This document shows positions 24,064 through 33,123 of a DNA stretch of 64,000 bases, piece by piece. Under the pieces are notes generated by a model, which made no database searches, was not told where the DNA came from, and saw only the letters and a program-made list of their open reading frames with translations. Source of the stretch: DASSFG01 sp035547915 (GTDB lineage: Bacteria > Planctomycetota > Planctomycetia > Pirellulales > JAICIG01); NCBI GenBank assembly GCA_035547915.1, contig DASZTS010000023.1, positions 186,001 to 250,000 of the forward strand, given 5' to 3'. Positions within the stretch are counted from its first letter, which is position 1. Each line of letters starts with the position of its first letter. The position numbers were made by a program, and so were the translations under genes.

Positions 24064-26418
24064 CTAGGCATTATAGAACTCGGTACTCGCCACCAGGTCG
24101 GTCGTTAGCGATTGGACCGTCGCTCCGTTCTGGAAGGCCGTGAGCCAATAGTTAAGCGCCGTCGGATCGACGGCGCGGCCCAGATATTGCTCGTATACCG
24201 AGTTGATCAGGATAGTGCGGTACTCGGTCGACATCAAAAACATGTCGGCGACTTCCATGGGCGTGACCCCGGCGTTCACCGCCGCGACCCAGTAATTGAA
24301 CTCGGTGACCGAGGGAAGCCGGTCGAGCAGTACGCTGTAAACGTTCGAGACAAAGCCGTTGACCGTGCCCGACAGCGCGAGGAACTCGTTCGACGAGATG
24401 ATCTGCGCCAACACCGTGTCCGCACTGACACCGGCTTCCAATTCGCCCACGAAGTAGCTGAGCGCCGTCGAATCGGCGTTGCGCTGGAGCACTTGCTGGA
24501 AGTAACCGTTCACCAGCCGCGAATAGTATTCGCCGGTCTGTACAAAGGCGTCGGTCACTTCGGCACGGGTCATGCCCGCGGAGAGTTGCCCGACCCAGTA
24601 GTTCACTTCCGATTCGCTTTCTCCGCCAGCAGGTCGTCCCAGTACGGCCGTGTAGAGATTGGTTACCCAGCGGTAATCGAGGCTCTCGATGGTCACCGTG
24701 GCGGGGTTGGTCGCCTCGCTCGACCCATCGGTGGCGTTGACGGTGAACGTGTCCTTACCATCGAAGCCGGCATCGGGCGTGTAGGTGAACGAGCCGTCTG
24801 CATTGAGCGTCAAGGTACCGTGCGATGGCCCGCTGACGAGCACCGCGGTGAGCGTCGTTCCGGGCGCCGAGGTAGCACCCGTGAGCACGCCGGGCGCGGC
24901 CACGGTCAATGGCTGGCCGGCTGTGAAATTGAACGTGTTGTCGGCAACGGTCGGCTTCGGGGCGGGAATCGGCGCCGCAAAGAGCGAGACACCGTGGAGT
25001 CCATCATTGGCCGACGCGAACAGGTTGTCGCCGGCGGCGGTGAGGAACATCGGATTCGAACTGGCCGATCCGTGGGCGATGTCGGCGAGCAGGGTCGTGC
25101 CGACCGCGGTGCCGTCGCTCTGCCACAATTCGAAGCCATGGACGCCGTCGTTGGCCGTGAAGAACAAATAGCCGTTCGCGGCGGTCAGATTGTCGGGCGT
25201 CGAACCGACGCTGCCGCTGTTCAGGGCCACCACCATGGTCGTACCGGCGGCGGTGCCGTCGCTGCGCCAGAGTTGCGTTCCATTCACGCCGTCGTTGGCC
25301 CGGAAGTAGAGTACTCCGTCCAGATCGGTCAGATCGGCCGGATAAGAACTGGCTGCCGGTGAGGTGGTGTTGATGTCGCTCACCATCGTGGTGCCGGCGG
25401 CCGTGCCATCGCTCTTCCAAAGCTGGACGCCATGCGTGCCGTCGTTGGCGGCGAAAAAGACCTCCCCGTTGACATTTGTCAGATAGGACGGGTTCGAGCC
25501 GGTCGTGCCGGTACCGATCGGAGTCACCAGCGTGGTGCCAGACGCCGTGCCGTCGCTCTTCCAAAGCTGGTTCCCATACAGGCCGCTGTACCCGGCGTAA
25601 TAGAGTGTGCCGTTGACGTTGGTCAGGTAGGTGGGCGACGCGCCGATGCTGCCGTTCGTGATGCTGTTGACTTGGTGGGTGCCGTTCGCCGCGCCGTTCG
25701 TCACGTAGAGCTGCACGCCCGAGGTGCCCGCATTCGCCGTAAAGAAGATGTTGCTGCCCGCCGCCGTGAGCTGCGAGGGGTTCGCCGTGCCGGTCGTGGG
25801 CTTCAGGTCGCTGATCATCACGGTGCCGGGCGTGGTGCCGTCGCTGGTCCAGACCTGGTTGCCGTCGGTGCCGTCGTTGGCCACAAAATAGATCTTGTCG
25901 TTGGCGGTGATTATGTCGGTGGGCGATATGCCGCCGTTCGCCGCGTTGAGATCGGTAATCATGACGGTTCCGGCCGTCGTACCATCGCTGCGCCAGAGCT
26001 GCACTCCGTCCGTGCCGTCGTTGGCGGCGAAGTAGACGTAGGTACCGGCCGCCACCAAGTCAGTCGGATTGGAACTGTTCGGTGTCGAGACGCCGCCGAC
26101 CACGGTCGAGCCGGGGTTGATGTCTTTGACGAGCGCCGTCCCACCGGGGGTACCGTCGCTCTTCCAGAGTTCCACGCCATCCGTCCCATCATCGGCGGCA
26201 AACAGCACCTGCCCGCCCACGGCCGCCAGATTGGTTGGATTGGCGTTGCCGTAGTAGTTGATCGGCAGATAGGTCGCCGACAAGAGGCTGCGGTCTTCGA
26301 GCATCTCGATTTCGTGCCCGAGTCGCCCCCCCTTGGTGTAGGCCGATCGACCGGCCCGGCGGCGCAACTGTTTTCCGAACCGGTTGGTTAGGCGGCGGAT
26401 GAACGATTCCGGCGGCAT
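24064..26418 (-). CDS. surface protein with ELWxxDGT repeats, Ig-like domain and DUF4214
   Basis: This 784-residue protein is a probable cell-surface or secreted protein. The N-terminus is basic and carries EMLEDRSLLSA (about residues 39-49), a planctomycete version of the LEPR-x-LL motif found at the start of very large exported proteins. Eight ELWxxDGTxxGT repeats (ELWKSDGTPGGT, QLWRSDGTTAGT and so on) run from about 75 to 450. One cadherin/Ig-like domain (about 475-575; GTLTLNADGSFTYTPDAGFDGKD) and DUF4214 repeats at the end follow (TNLYTAVLGRPA, YFQQVLQRNAD, YSVLLDRLPS, YEQYLGRAVD). AAGGA precedes the ATG. The role is probably adhesion or matrix structure; this is inferred from architecture. 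Confidence 0.88.
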   Translation of the reverse strand: MPPESFIRRLTNRFGKQLRRRAGRSAYTKGGRLGHEIEMLEDRSLLSATYLPINYYGNANPTNLAAVGGQVLFAADDGTDGVELWKSDGTPGGTALVKDINPGSTVVGGVSTPNSSNPTDLVAAGTYVYFAANDGTDGVQLWRSDGTTAGTVMITDLNAANGGISPTDIITANDKIYFVANDGTDGNQVWTSDGTTPGTVMISDLKPTTGTANPSQLTAAGSNIFFTANAGTSGVQLYVTNGAANGTHQVNSITNGSIGASPTYLTNVNGTLYYAGYSGLYGNQLWKSDGTASGTTLVTPIGTGTTGSNPSYLTNVNGEVFFAANDGTHGVQLWKSDGTAAGTTMVSDINTTSPAASSYPADLTDLDGVLYFRANDGVNGTQLWRSDGTAAGTTMVVALNSGSVGSTPDNLTAANGYLFFTANDGVHGFELWQSDGTAVGTTLLADIAHGSASSNPMFLTAAGDNLFASANDGLHGVSLFAAPIPAPKPTVADNTFNFTAGQPLTVAAPGVLTGATSAPGTTLTAVLVSGPSHGTLTLNADGSFTYTPDAGFDGKDTFTVNATDGSSEATNPATVTIESLDYRWVTNLYTAVLGRPAGGESESEVNYWVGQLSAGMTRAEVTDAFVQTGEYYSRLVNGYFQQVLQRNADSTALSYFVGELEAGVSADTVLAQIISSNEFLALSGTVNGFVSNVYSVLLDRLPSVTEFNYWVAAVNAGVTPMEVADMFLMSTEYRTILINSVYEQYLGRAVDPTALNYWLTAFQNGATVQSLTTDLVASTEFYNA

Positions 26419-26605
26419 GACCGATTTTCCTTCTTTTTTCCAGCCTCTTTGCGCAGGTCCCCCACAGGCTGCGACCGAAGCGGCAGCCTTTATGCACGTA
26501 TCGTCTTCGGCAACATCGGCACATCAGAATTTCGCGACGCAGGCGATAAAGTCGGTAAGGCCGGTTGTGTGGTACGTCGGCACGTGTGATGCAATTCGGT
26601 CTACC

Positions 26606-26801
26606 ATGACAGATCCGGGACAAGATCCTAATGGCGGCCCGAGTGCGGTTTCGGCCGCCTCGATGTCGCCGAGCTTGGTGGATCGTTTCGTCGAGCGCGA
26701 TGCCGAAGCTTGGAAGCGGGTTGTGCGTCTCTTCTATCCGCTGGTACGTGGTTGGTGCCAACGCGGCGGCCTGGGGACCAGACGATGCCGCCGATGTGTG
26801 A
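26606..26801 (+). pseudogene. truncated and frameshifted ECF sigma-factor gene
   Basis: From ATG 26606 the frame encodes a normal ECF sigma region 2.1 start: SPSLVDRFVERDAEAWKRVV, then RLFYPLVRGWCQRGGLG. A typical gene would continue PDDAADV-Q-VF. Those residues appear at 26778-26798 but in the +1 frame (PDDAADV) and end at once in TGA. So there is a one-base frameshift at 26777 and then loss of the remaining region 2 and all of region 4. The following sequence shows no sigma similarity in any frame. It is a decayed gene rather than a sequencing error, because the 3' half is missing. Confidence 0.75.
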
Positions 26802-27130
26802 GCTTGTGGACGCTCGGGATTTACTCTCCAGCGACCAGTCAGGCTCGCTGAGTTTGAGCTGTTCTTCCCCTGGTGGCGACGGTTCGCAGCCCAGAAACCG
26901 GAAAGGCCGTCACGACTACCAGGGGGCGAAATCTGTCAGATGGCAAATCTCCCCAGTCGGGTCACGTTTCTTATTCGAAGATTCCGGCAGGTCGAAAGGT
27001 CATCGCCATTTGAAAAAAGACGGTTCGTTGACCATGCCCGACGCTCGGCTTAAAGTACAGACTCGGTCTTCTTGCGTGACCGATGTGCCGGTCGCGTTAC
27101 CCCTTCACCCCGGACTGGAACGGATATCGG

Positions 27131-27907
27131 ATGTTGGCCAAGCGCGTCATTCCCTGTCTCGACGTCGACCGGGGGCGGGTGGTCAAAGGGACGAATTTCG
27201 TCCGGCTGCGGGATGCGGGTGACCCCGTCGAGGTGGCCGCGCGCTACGAGGCGGAAGGAGCCGATGAGTTGGTATTTCTGGATATCACGGCGAGCCACGA
27301 AGGCCGGGCCATCATGCTCGACGTCGTACGCCGCACCGCCGATGTGATTTTCATGCCGCTCTGCGTGGGCGGCGGCATCCGTACGGTCGACGACATTCGG
27401 CAGCTCCTCAATGCAGGCTGCGACAAGGTGTCGATCAATTCGGCGGCGCCGCGCCGCCCCGAATTCGTCGCCGAGGCCGCCCGGCGGTTCGGCAGCCAGT
27501 GCATCGTGGTGAATATCGATCCCAAGCGGGTCATCCGAGACGGCCGCGAAGTGTGGGAGGTGCACATCAACGGCGGACGTGTCGGCACGGGTTTGGAGGC
27601 GGTGCCCTGGGCACGCGAGGTGGAGCGGCTGGGAGCCGGCGAGATCGTGCTCACCTCGATGGATGCCGACGGGACGAAAAATGGGTACGATTTGGAGATA
27701 ACGGCGGCGGTGAGCGCGGCGGTGTCGATCCCCGTGGTGGCCAGCGGCGGAGCCGGACGCCCCGAACACCTGGCCGATGCGATCGAGCTCGGAAAGGCCG
27801 ACGCGGCGCTCGCGGCCAGCATTTTCCATTTTGGCGAGTTTACGATTCAGCAGACGAAACAGGTGATGGCCGCGCGCGGTATTCCCGTGCGGTCGATCGC
27901 CGCTTGA
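27131..27907 (+). CDS. hisF: imidazole glycerol phosphate synthase cyclase subunit HisF
   Basis: This 258-residue TIM barrel is the cyclase subunit of imidazole glycerol phosphate synthase, which with HisH makes the imidazole ring of histidine and releases AICAR. The opening MLAKRVIPCLDVDRGRVVKG carries the first catalytic aspartate (position 11). The phosphate site CVGGGIRTVDDI and the second catalytic aspartate in TSMDADGTKNGYD are present, as is VVASGGAGRPEHL. No hisH or other his gene is in the window. The ATG of MLAKRV is chosen over an upstream in-frame start because it matches the family length. The pilT gene follows after 23 bases. Confidence 0.95.
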   Translation: MLAKRVIPCLDVDRGRVVKGTNFVRLRDAGDPVEVAARYEAEGADELVFLDITASHEGRAIMLDVVRRTADVIFMPLCVGGGIRTVDDIRQLLNAGCDKVSINSAAPRRPEFVAEAARRFGSQCIVVNIDPKRVIRDGREVWEVHINGGRVGTGLEAVPWAREVERLGAGEIVLTSMDADGTKNGYDLEITAAVSAAVSIPVVASGGAGRPEHLADAIELGKADAALAASIFHFGEFTIQQTKQVMAARGIPVRSIAA

Positions 27908-27930
27908 TCGACTAGACGGAGGAAGAGGTT

Positions 27931-29103
27931 ATGGCAACCGCGACGGCGGCTCCGGTGACCCCGAGCAATGACGCTCTGGCGGCGAAGTTCGTCAAACAGC
28001 ACGTCGAACTGGAGATCGACAAGCTGTTTCGGGCGTTGGTGAAACTGAAGGGGAGCGATCTGCACATGAAGGTCGGCCGCGCGCCGATCGTCCGCGTCAA
28101 CGGCACCCTGCGGCCACTCGATCGCGGCCCGATCGACGACGAGGAGATGGTACGGCTGATCTTCCCCATGTTCACCGACCGCAACCGCAAAATCTTCGAG
28201 GAAACCGGGGGGGCCGACTTCGCCCACACCACCGACGTGGACGGCGTCAAATGGCGATTCCGCGTCAATGTGTTGCAGCAACTCGGCCACGTGGGGCTGG
28301 TCGCCCGCCGCGTGAACCAGTTCATTCCGCCCTTCGAGGGGCTGAACCTGCCGCCGGTGATGGAATCGCTCTGCAAATGGGACCAGGGGATGGTGCTACT
28401 GGCAGGCGTGACCGGTTCGGGCAAGAGCACCACCATCGCCTCGATGCTCAACTGGATCAACCAGAACTACCGCAAGCATATTCTGACACTCGAAGACCCG
28501 ATCGAGTTCGTCTTCACCGAAGACAAGTGCCTGATCAACCAGCGCGAGATCGGCATGGACGTGAAGGATTTCGGCATCGGTATGAAGCATGCCGTGCGCG
28601 AAGATCCCGACGTGATGCTGGTGGGCGAAATGCGAGATGAAGAGACGTTCTTGACGGCCATTCACGCGGCGGAGACTGGGCACCTCGTGTTCGGTACGAT
28701 CCACGCCTCGGGTGCCCCTTCGACGATCGGCCGCATCCTCGACCTCTTCCCGCAATCGATGCACCCGGCATTGCGTAGCGCGATCGCCATGAACATGAAG
28801 GCGATCGTCGGCCAGAAGCTGTTGCCCTCGATCAAGCCGGGAGTGGGCCGAGTGCCGACCGTGGAGATCATGGTCTTCAACTCCATCATCCGCAAGCTGG
28901 TGCTGGAGGAGAAGGACGAGAAACTGGCCGACGCGATCCGCATGTGCGAGAAGGAGGGAATGCAGGATTTCACGATGAGTCTGAAGAGCCTGGTCGATCT
29001 GGACCTGATTGACCGCGCCACGGCATTTGAGGTAGCACCGAACGTCGACGCTCTGCGCATGGCGCTGAAGGGCATCGAGGTGCGGGCGCCCGGGATTCTG
29101 TGA
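27931..29103 (+). CDS. PilT-like type IV pilus retraction ATPase
   Basis: This 390-residue cytosolic hexameric ATPase resembles PilT, which powers pilus retraction. The N-terminal domain includes LKGSDLHMKVGRAPIVRVNG, the classic PilT/PilU start. Walker A is GVTGSGKST with Lys165. The Asp box ILTLEDPIEFVF, Walker B LVGEMRDEET and the His box GHLVFGTIHASGA follow. The AIRNLIRE-type PilT motif is not clearly present at the end. GGAGGAAGAGG lies just before the ATG. The stop overlaps the start of the next gene (TGATG), indicating co-translation with a second, degenerate motor protein. No pilin or pilQ is in view, so the machine it drives (pilus or type II secretion-like) is unknown. Confidence 0.9.
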   Translation: MATATAAPVTPSNDALAAKFVKQHVELEIDKLFRALVKLKGSDLHMKVGRAPIVRVNGTLRPLDRGPIDDEEMVRLIFPMFTDRNRKIFEETGGADFAHTTDVDGVKWRFRVNVLQQLGHVGLVARRVNQFIPPFEGLNLPPVMESLCKWDQGMVLLAGVTGSGKSTTIASMLNWINQNYRKHILTLEDPIEFVFTEDKCLINQREIGMDVKDFGIGMKHAVREDPDVMLVGEMRDEETFLTAIHAAETGHLVFGTIHASGAPSTIGRILDLFPQSMHPALRSAIAMNMKAIVGQKLLPSIKPGVGRVPTVEIMVFNSIIRKLVLEEKDEKLADAIRMCEKEGMQDFTMSLKSLVDLDLIDRATAFEVAPNVDALRMALKGIEVRAPGIL

Positions 29104-30983
29104 TGCGCGGTTTGTCGAAATTCGTCACGGCGGGCCTCGTCTGCTGTTGTTTATTCACCACGCCGGTGCTGGGCCAGGCTCCGCCGGCAGGCCAAATGAT
29201 GCCGCCGCCACCAGCGGGACCGGCGGCCGGGGCGTCACAGGGCGACGGCGGCTTCTACGGCAAGTTCTCTCCGTCGGCGTCGAACGACCTCCTAAAGGCG
29301 GCGATCGGCATCGGCGTGATCGTCTATCTTTTCGCGCAGTTCATTTTCTATCTGGTGCTCTATATCTGCTGGCTCAGCGCGACCGATTGGGTGAACCGCG
29401 ACCGCTTCTTCCGCAAGCAGAACCGGCTCTGGAATGTGGCCATGTTCCTGCCGTTTGCGCTCTTCTTTCCCGTGTCGTTTTTCTTGTGTTCTCTACCATT
29501 TTCCGCGGCTACGTTGAGCGTCAGTTTTTGGATCGGTTTTGCAGTCCAATTTCTCACCTTCTTGGTGCCCTTCATCATCTACTGCGTCAAGCACAATCAG
29601 CAGGTCGCCATCGAAGATAAGGTCTTCACGTCGGCTCATATCCGGCGTTGGACGGCTCAGCGGCTGCAAAACATCGGCATCAAGGTCCGCTCCGAGCAGC
29701 TCACGGCCGACGACATCGGTCCTCCGATCAAGCTCACCGCCCGCGGCGGCGCCAGCGAGCGCGACGACAACGTCAACCTGCTCACGGCGCGGCAGGCGCC
29801 CGGCTTCTTGCCCGCGCGTGAATTGCTGGCCCAGGCGCTCGACAACCGGGCCGACTCGATCATGCTCGACTACACCCAGCAATCGGTCTCGGTGCGGTTC
29901 CAGGTCGACGGCGTGTGGCATCCGGGAGAAAACCTGGAGCGCGAGCCGGGAGACATGCTGTTGGCCGTGCTCAAGGTGCTCTGCGCCTTGAACCCGAACG
30001 AACGACGGGCGCGTCAGCAGGGTAAATTCGGCGCGGAATACCAAGGCAAGAAGCACGCCCCTCGCTTAATGAGCCAGGGGACGCAGACCGGCGAGCGGGT
30101 GCTGATCCAGTTCCCCGATCCCGATGTGCGCAAGAGGCGGCCGCTCGACCTGGGCATGCGCGAGAAGATGTGGAACGAGTTGAAGCCGGTGCTCGAATCA
30201 AAGACGGGCATGGTGGTCATTTCCGCACCGCCAGGCGCCGGACTGACCAGCCTGACGCATGCGATCATCAGCAGCATGGACCGCTATACACGCGGATTCG
30301 TATGCGTCGAAGACGAGGCGTCGAAGGACGTCGAGATCGAGAACGTACCGGTCACGACGTTCAACGGTGCGGGCGGCGAATCACCGCTCACCGTGTTGCC
30401 CAAGATGCTCCGCGAATATCCGGACGTACTCGTCGTGCCCGACATGAGAGATGCCGAGAGCGCCGAGCTGTTGTGCGATCAGACGGGACTCGACCGGACC
30501 GTGATCACCTTCGCCAGAGCCAAGGAGGTGGCCGAAGCCCTATTGCGCGTGATGATGCTCAAGATGCCGCCGGCAAAATACGCCGGCGCCCTCAAGGCGG
30601 CCATCAACATGCGTCTCGTGCGAAAGTTGTGCGATAAGTGCAAGGAAGCGTATGCTCCGCCACCGCAGCTTCTGCAACAACTGGGCATTCCCCAAGGGCG
30701 CATCGAGGCGCTGTATCGGCCGCCCACGCCCAATCCCGAGCAGCCCCAAGAACCCTGCCAACATTGTCGCGGCATCGGCTATTACGGACGCACGGGCATC
30801 TTCGAGATGTTGGTCGTCGACGACCTGGTGCGTGAAACGCTGCAAAAGAAGCCGCAGGTCGAAACGGTACGCCAGGCCGCCCGCAAGGCTGGCATGCGCA
30901 CGCTGCAAGAGGAAGGCCTGTTGCTCGTCGTGACGGGCGTCACCTCGCTCCCCGAGTTGCAGCGGGCGCTCAAAGAAACCTAA
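29103..30983 (+). CDS. membrane-anchored PilB/GspE-like protein with degenerate Walker A
   Basis: This 626-residue protein has a signal-like hydrophobic start (MRGLSKFVTAGLVCCCLF), a Pro/Gly-rich linker, and two or three transmembrane segments between about 60 and 165 (IGVIVYLFAQFIFYLVLYI, FLPFALFFPVSFFLC, FWIGFAVQFLTFLVPFII). The second half is a GspE/PilB-type motor domain. The expected GPTGSGKTT Walker A reads APPGAGLTSL, with Leu381 in place of the essential lysine. The Walker B-like VLVVPDMRDAESA, the zinc motif CDKC...CQHC and YYGRTGIFEML are kept. It overlaps pilT by one base. It may be a non-hydrolysing scaffold or partner that docks the PilT motor to the membrane. Loss of ATPase activity is inferred from the missing lysine only. 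Confidence 0.82.
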   Translation: MRGLSKFVTAGLVCCCLFTTPVLGQAPPAGQMMPPPPAGPAAGASQGDGGFYGKFSPSASNDLLKAAIGIGVIVYLFAQFIFYLVLYICWLSATDWVNRDRFFRKQNRLWNVAMFLPFALFFPVSFFLCSLPFSAATLSVSFWIGFAVQFLTFLVPFIIYCVKHNQQVAIEDKVFTSAHIRRWTAQRLQNIGIKVRSEQLTADDIGPPIKLTARGGASERDDNVNLLTARQAPGFLPARELLAQALDNRADSIMLDYTQQSVSVRFQVDGVWHPGENLEREPGDMLLAVLKVLCALNPNERRARQQGKFGAEYQGKKHAPRLMSQGTQTGERVLIQFPDPDVRKRRPLDLGMREKMWNELKPVLESKTGMVVISAPPGAGLTSLTHAIISSMDRYTRGFVCVEDEASKDVEIENVPVTTFNGAGGESPLTVLPKMLREYPDVLVVPDMRDAESAELLCDQTGLDRTVITFARAKEVAEALLRVMMLKMPPAKYAGALKAAINMRLVRKLCDKCKEAYAPPPQLLQQLGIPQGRIEALYRPPTPNPEQPQEPCQHCRGIGYYGRTGIFEMLVVDDLVRETLQKKPQVETVRQAARKAGMRTLQEEGLLLVVTGVTSLPELQRALKET

Positions 30984-31167
30984 GCCGGCTTGGCCCGCGG
31001 GTTCTTATGCGGCGTCTTGGCCCGAATAGGCGTTGGCCATAACAGGCTTACAAAGCCTCGAAGCCGCAGCGCCATGGCCAAACAACGGCTGTAAGACTCT
31101 GAATCGCTGGAGCTCGATCCGGTTTTGCCAATGGCTCAAGAATGCTGGGACCGTCTCCGGTCGGCAT

Positions 31168-31605
31168 TTATTTGACCGCCAGCACCATCGTGTAGACCGG
31201 CATCGAGAAGCACATCAAGAGGAAGGCGATCCCACACACACAGAAGAAGCTGCCGATCATGTTCATGACCGGATGGAACGCGACTTTGACCGTCGACAGC
31301 CGATCGGTGATCGTCTGTATTATGGCCAAAGAAATCAGAAAACAGAGCCAAAAACTCCCTAAGAGCACCGCCGGCATCGTGTATGGGTCTTCTGGCGAAG
31401 GGGCCTCCGGGCTCACTCCGGCGGCAACAGCAATGCTGAACAGGAGGAGCCCGGTTAATAAGGTGCCGAATGCGGCAATATACGCATTCATGCAGCGGAT
31501 GGCGTTGTTCCACAGACCATCCTTCATGCATCCGCCGAGGAACCACAAAAACACGAAGGCCACCCCTACCCAGTGGATGATCCCTATTACATTTGTAGCG
31601 TTCAT
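31168..31605 (-). CDS. multi-span membrane protein, hypothetical
   Basis: This 145-residue protein has four probable transmembrane helices: about residues 6-26 (IIHWVGVAFVFLWFLGG), 37-58 (IAAFGTLLTGLLLFSIAVAAG), 73-94 (LLGSFWLCFLISLAIIQ) and 118-142 (GSFFCVCGIAFLLMCFSM). The layout resembles CvpA-like membrane proteins but the match is weak. The start is the methionine of MNATNVIG. The following small signal-peptide gene upstream on the same strand ends 64 bases away. No function can be stated. Confidence 0.7.
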   Translation of the reverse strand: MNATNVIGIIHWVGVAFVFLWFLGGCMKDGLWNNAIRCMNAYIAAFGTLLTGLLLFSIAVAAGVSPEAPSPEDPYTMPAVLLGSFWLCFLISLAIIQTITDRLSTVKVAFHPVMNMIGSFFCVCGIAFLLMCFSMPVYTMVLAVK

Positions 31606-31669
31606 GTCGGGCCGTTTCGCAGAGAGGACCAGCCGCGGATCCCAACGATAGGCGGCGGGAAAGGGAAAG

Positions 31670-31918
31670 TCACGCCGCTTCTTCGTCGACCGCCTTCTTC
31701 GGCTTTTCGGTTCGCTTCGTCGGCCGAGAAAGGATAGCGACGGCGAACGCGGCGAGTACCCAATTGACCGTGAACATGGCCGCCACCTGCCACGGCATTT
31801 CACCAGCAGGAATGCCGTTGGGCGGCTGCGCTGATGCGGATGTGGCGGGCAATAGAACGATCGCCGCCACGACGGCGCAATTAGAAAAACCGCGCTTCAA
31901 TGAGGAGTATCGTGCCAT
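31670..31918 (-). CDS. small exported/membrane protein, hypothetical
   Basis: This 82-residue protein has a signal peptide (SNCAVVAAIVLLPATSASAQ, cleavage after ASA near residue 29), then a second hydrophobic segment (AAMFTVNWVLAAFAVAILS) and a lysine-rich cytoplasmic tail (RPTKRTEKPKK). The topology suggests a small single-pass protein with its N-terminal end outside. It precedes the four-helix membrane protein on the same strand and may work with it. No family is recognised. Confidence 0.65.
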   Translation of the reverse strand: MARYSSLKRGFSNCAVVAAIVLLPATSASAQPPNGIPAGEMPWQVAAMFTVNWVLAAFAVAILSRPTKRTEKPKKAVDEEAA

Positions 31919-31998
31919 TGTTGGTTCTACTAACCGAGCGTCGCTAGGGAATACGATCGAAGCAGGCGCCCCGCAAAGTGCCGCGCCTACCTGCCATG

Positions 31999-32505
31999 TT
32001 AATCGGCGGCACCGAAAGAGTCGCCCCCCGCGTCCACGCCGTCCGCGGCCAGATCGGAGCCGCCATCGGAGAGGCTGGCGCTGCCGGCCGTGAGCGGCTG
32101 CCGGCCACGAAAACCGGCTTCCAGGTCGTGCCAATGCAAGACTTCCGCTTCGCCCAGCTTCCAGCAAAGATACACAGCCCGACCGTCCATCACAGCCGGA
32201 AAATCGATCAATCCTTCCGGCCCGTTCTTCGGCTCGACGCCCAACTCGCGCAGCTCTTCGACATAGGCTTGCAGCCGGTCGGTGTCTCGTTCGAGTTCTT
32301 CCTGGACCTGCACCAATTCCTCGCCGTAGAGATCGCGCTTGTCGCGTTCGCGGCCCTTGAGCAGCAGCGATAGACGTTCGCGCCGATCAATCACATCGCG
32401 CGACAGTTCGGCCAGATCACGGGTGATCGCCCGTACCAGCGGCAAAGCCGCGTTTGCCTGTTCGACGGTGAATACCTTGCGATTCTTCCAAGGATTGCCA
32501 CTCAT
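31999..32505 (-). CDS. DUF2203 family protein
   Basis: This 168-residue soluble protein matches DUF2203. It has KVFTVEQANAALPLVRAITRDL near the start, a long helical middle with basic and acidic heptads (coiled-coil-like), and then LGVEPKNGPEGLIDFPAVMDGRAVYLCWKLGEAEVLHWHDLEAGFRGRQPL. The last block is the most conserved part of the family. The C-terminal 25 residues are a Gly/Ser/Asp-rich tail. The biochemical role is unknown. Confidence 0.87.
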   Translation of the reverse strand: MSGNPWKNRKVFTVEQANAALPLVRAITRDLAELSRDVIDRRERLSLLLKGRERDKRDLYGEELVQVQEELERDTDRLQAYVEELRELGVEPKNGPEGLIDFPAVMDGRAVYLCWKLGEAEVLHWHDLEAGFRGRQPLTAGSASLSDGGSDLAADGVDAGGDSFGAAD

Positions 32506-32595
32506 ATCTGCCTACCTCCGGTACCACCCCTCTCTTCTCACCAAGCATCCCGCCACGACGCCTGCGGCCGGCTAGAACATGCACCCCGCTCCTTA

Positions 32596-33123
32596 TTATT
32601 GATTGGGCCCGCCATGGACCGGTTCGGCGATGACCTTCGATCCGGCCACCGCCGTCGGATTCAACGTGGCGCGACCCCAGGCCACGTCCACCGGCAAACG
32701 CGAAAAATCGACGATGCATCCGTCACGGCTATAGCAGCTCAGGTCGTGCGTGGCCCCCATGAAAATGCAATCGACGGGGCAGGGTTCGACACACAGCGCG
32801 CAGAACATGCACTTCGTGTAGTCGATCGTGAAGCCGGTGACACGGAAGCCCTTGCCCTGCGTCACACGTTCCTTACCGATGTAGATGCAATCGACTGGGC
32901 AGGCCTTGGCACACTGGTCGCAGGCGATGCACGTCGTCAGGTCGTAACGGTGAAACCCCCGATACCGCGGCGCCACGGGCACAGGCAATTCGGGATATTC
33001 GAAATGTTCGGTGAACGTCTTGCGCTGGGGATCGTAGGTCTTGAGCCAGTAACGCAGCGTGACCCACATTCCCTGCGCGACGGTGACCACTGCGTCGCGA
33101 ATATCACGTAACCATTGCAGCAT
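32596..33123 (-). CDS. nuoI: NADH-quinone oxidoreductase subunit I (NuoI)-like ferredoxin
   Basis: This 175-residue protein is a NuoI-type two-cluster ferredoxin of respiratory complex I, relaying electrons from the peripheral arm to the quinone. Both [4Fe-4S] motifs are complete: CIACDQCAKACPVDCIY and CMFCALCVEPCPVDCIF, near residues 65-81 and 110-126. The preceding segment TYDPQRKTFTEHFEYPELP is typical of NuoI. The start is the methionine of MLQWLRDIRDAV; the frame runs far upstream without a better start. No other nuo gene is next to it, so the complex I genes must be split or the protein serves another electron donor. Confidence 0.9.
   Translation of the reverse strand: MLQWLRDIRDAVVTVAQGMWVTLRYWLKTYDPQRKTFTEHFEYPELPVPVAPRYRGFHRYDLTTCIACDQCAKACPVDCIYIGKERVTQGKGFRVTGFTIDYTKCMFCALCVEPCPVDCIFMGATHDLSCYSRDGCIVDFSRLPVDVAWGRATLNPTAVAGSKVIAEPVHGGPNQ

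Noticed and set aside
24064..26418. Tandem DNA repeats as a CRISPR-like array
   Set aside because: The periodicity comes from degenerate ELWxxDGT protein repeats in one coding frame; there are no identical short repeats with unique spacers.
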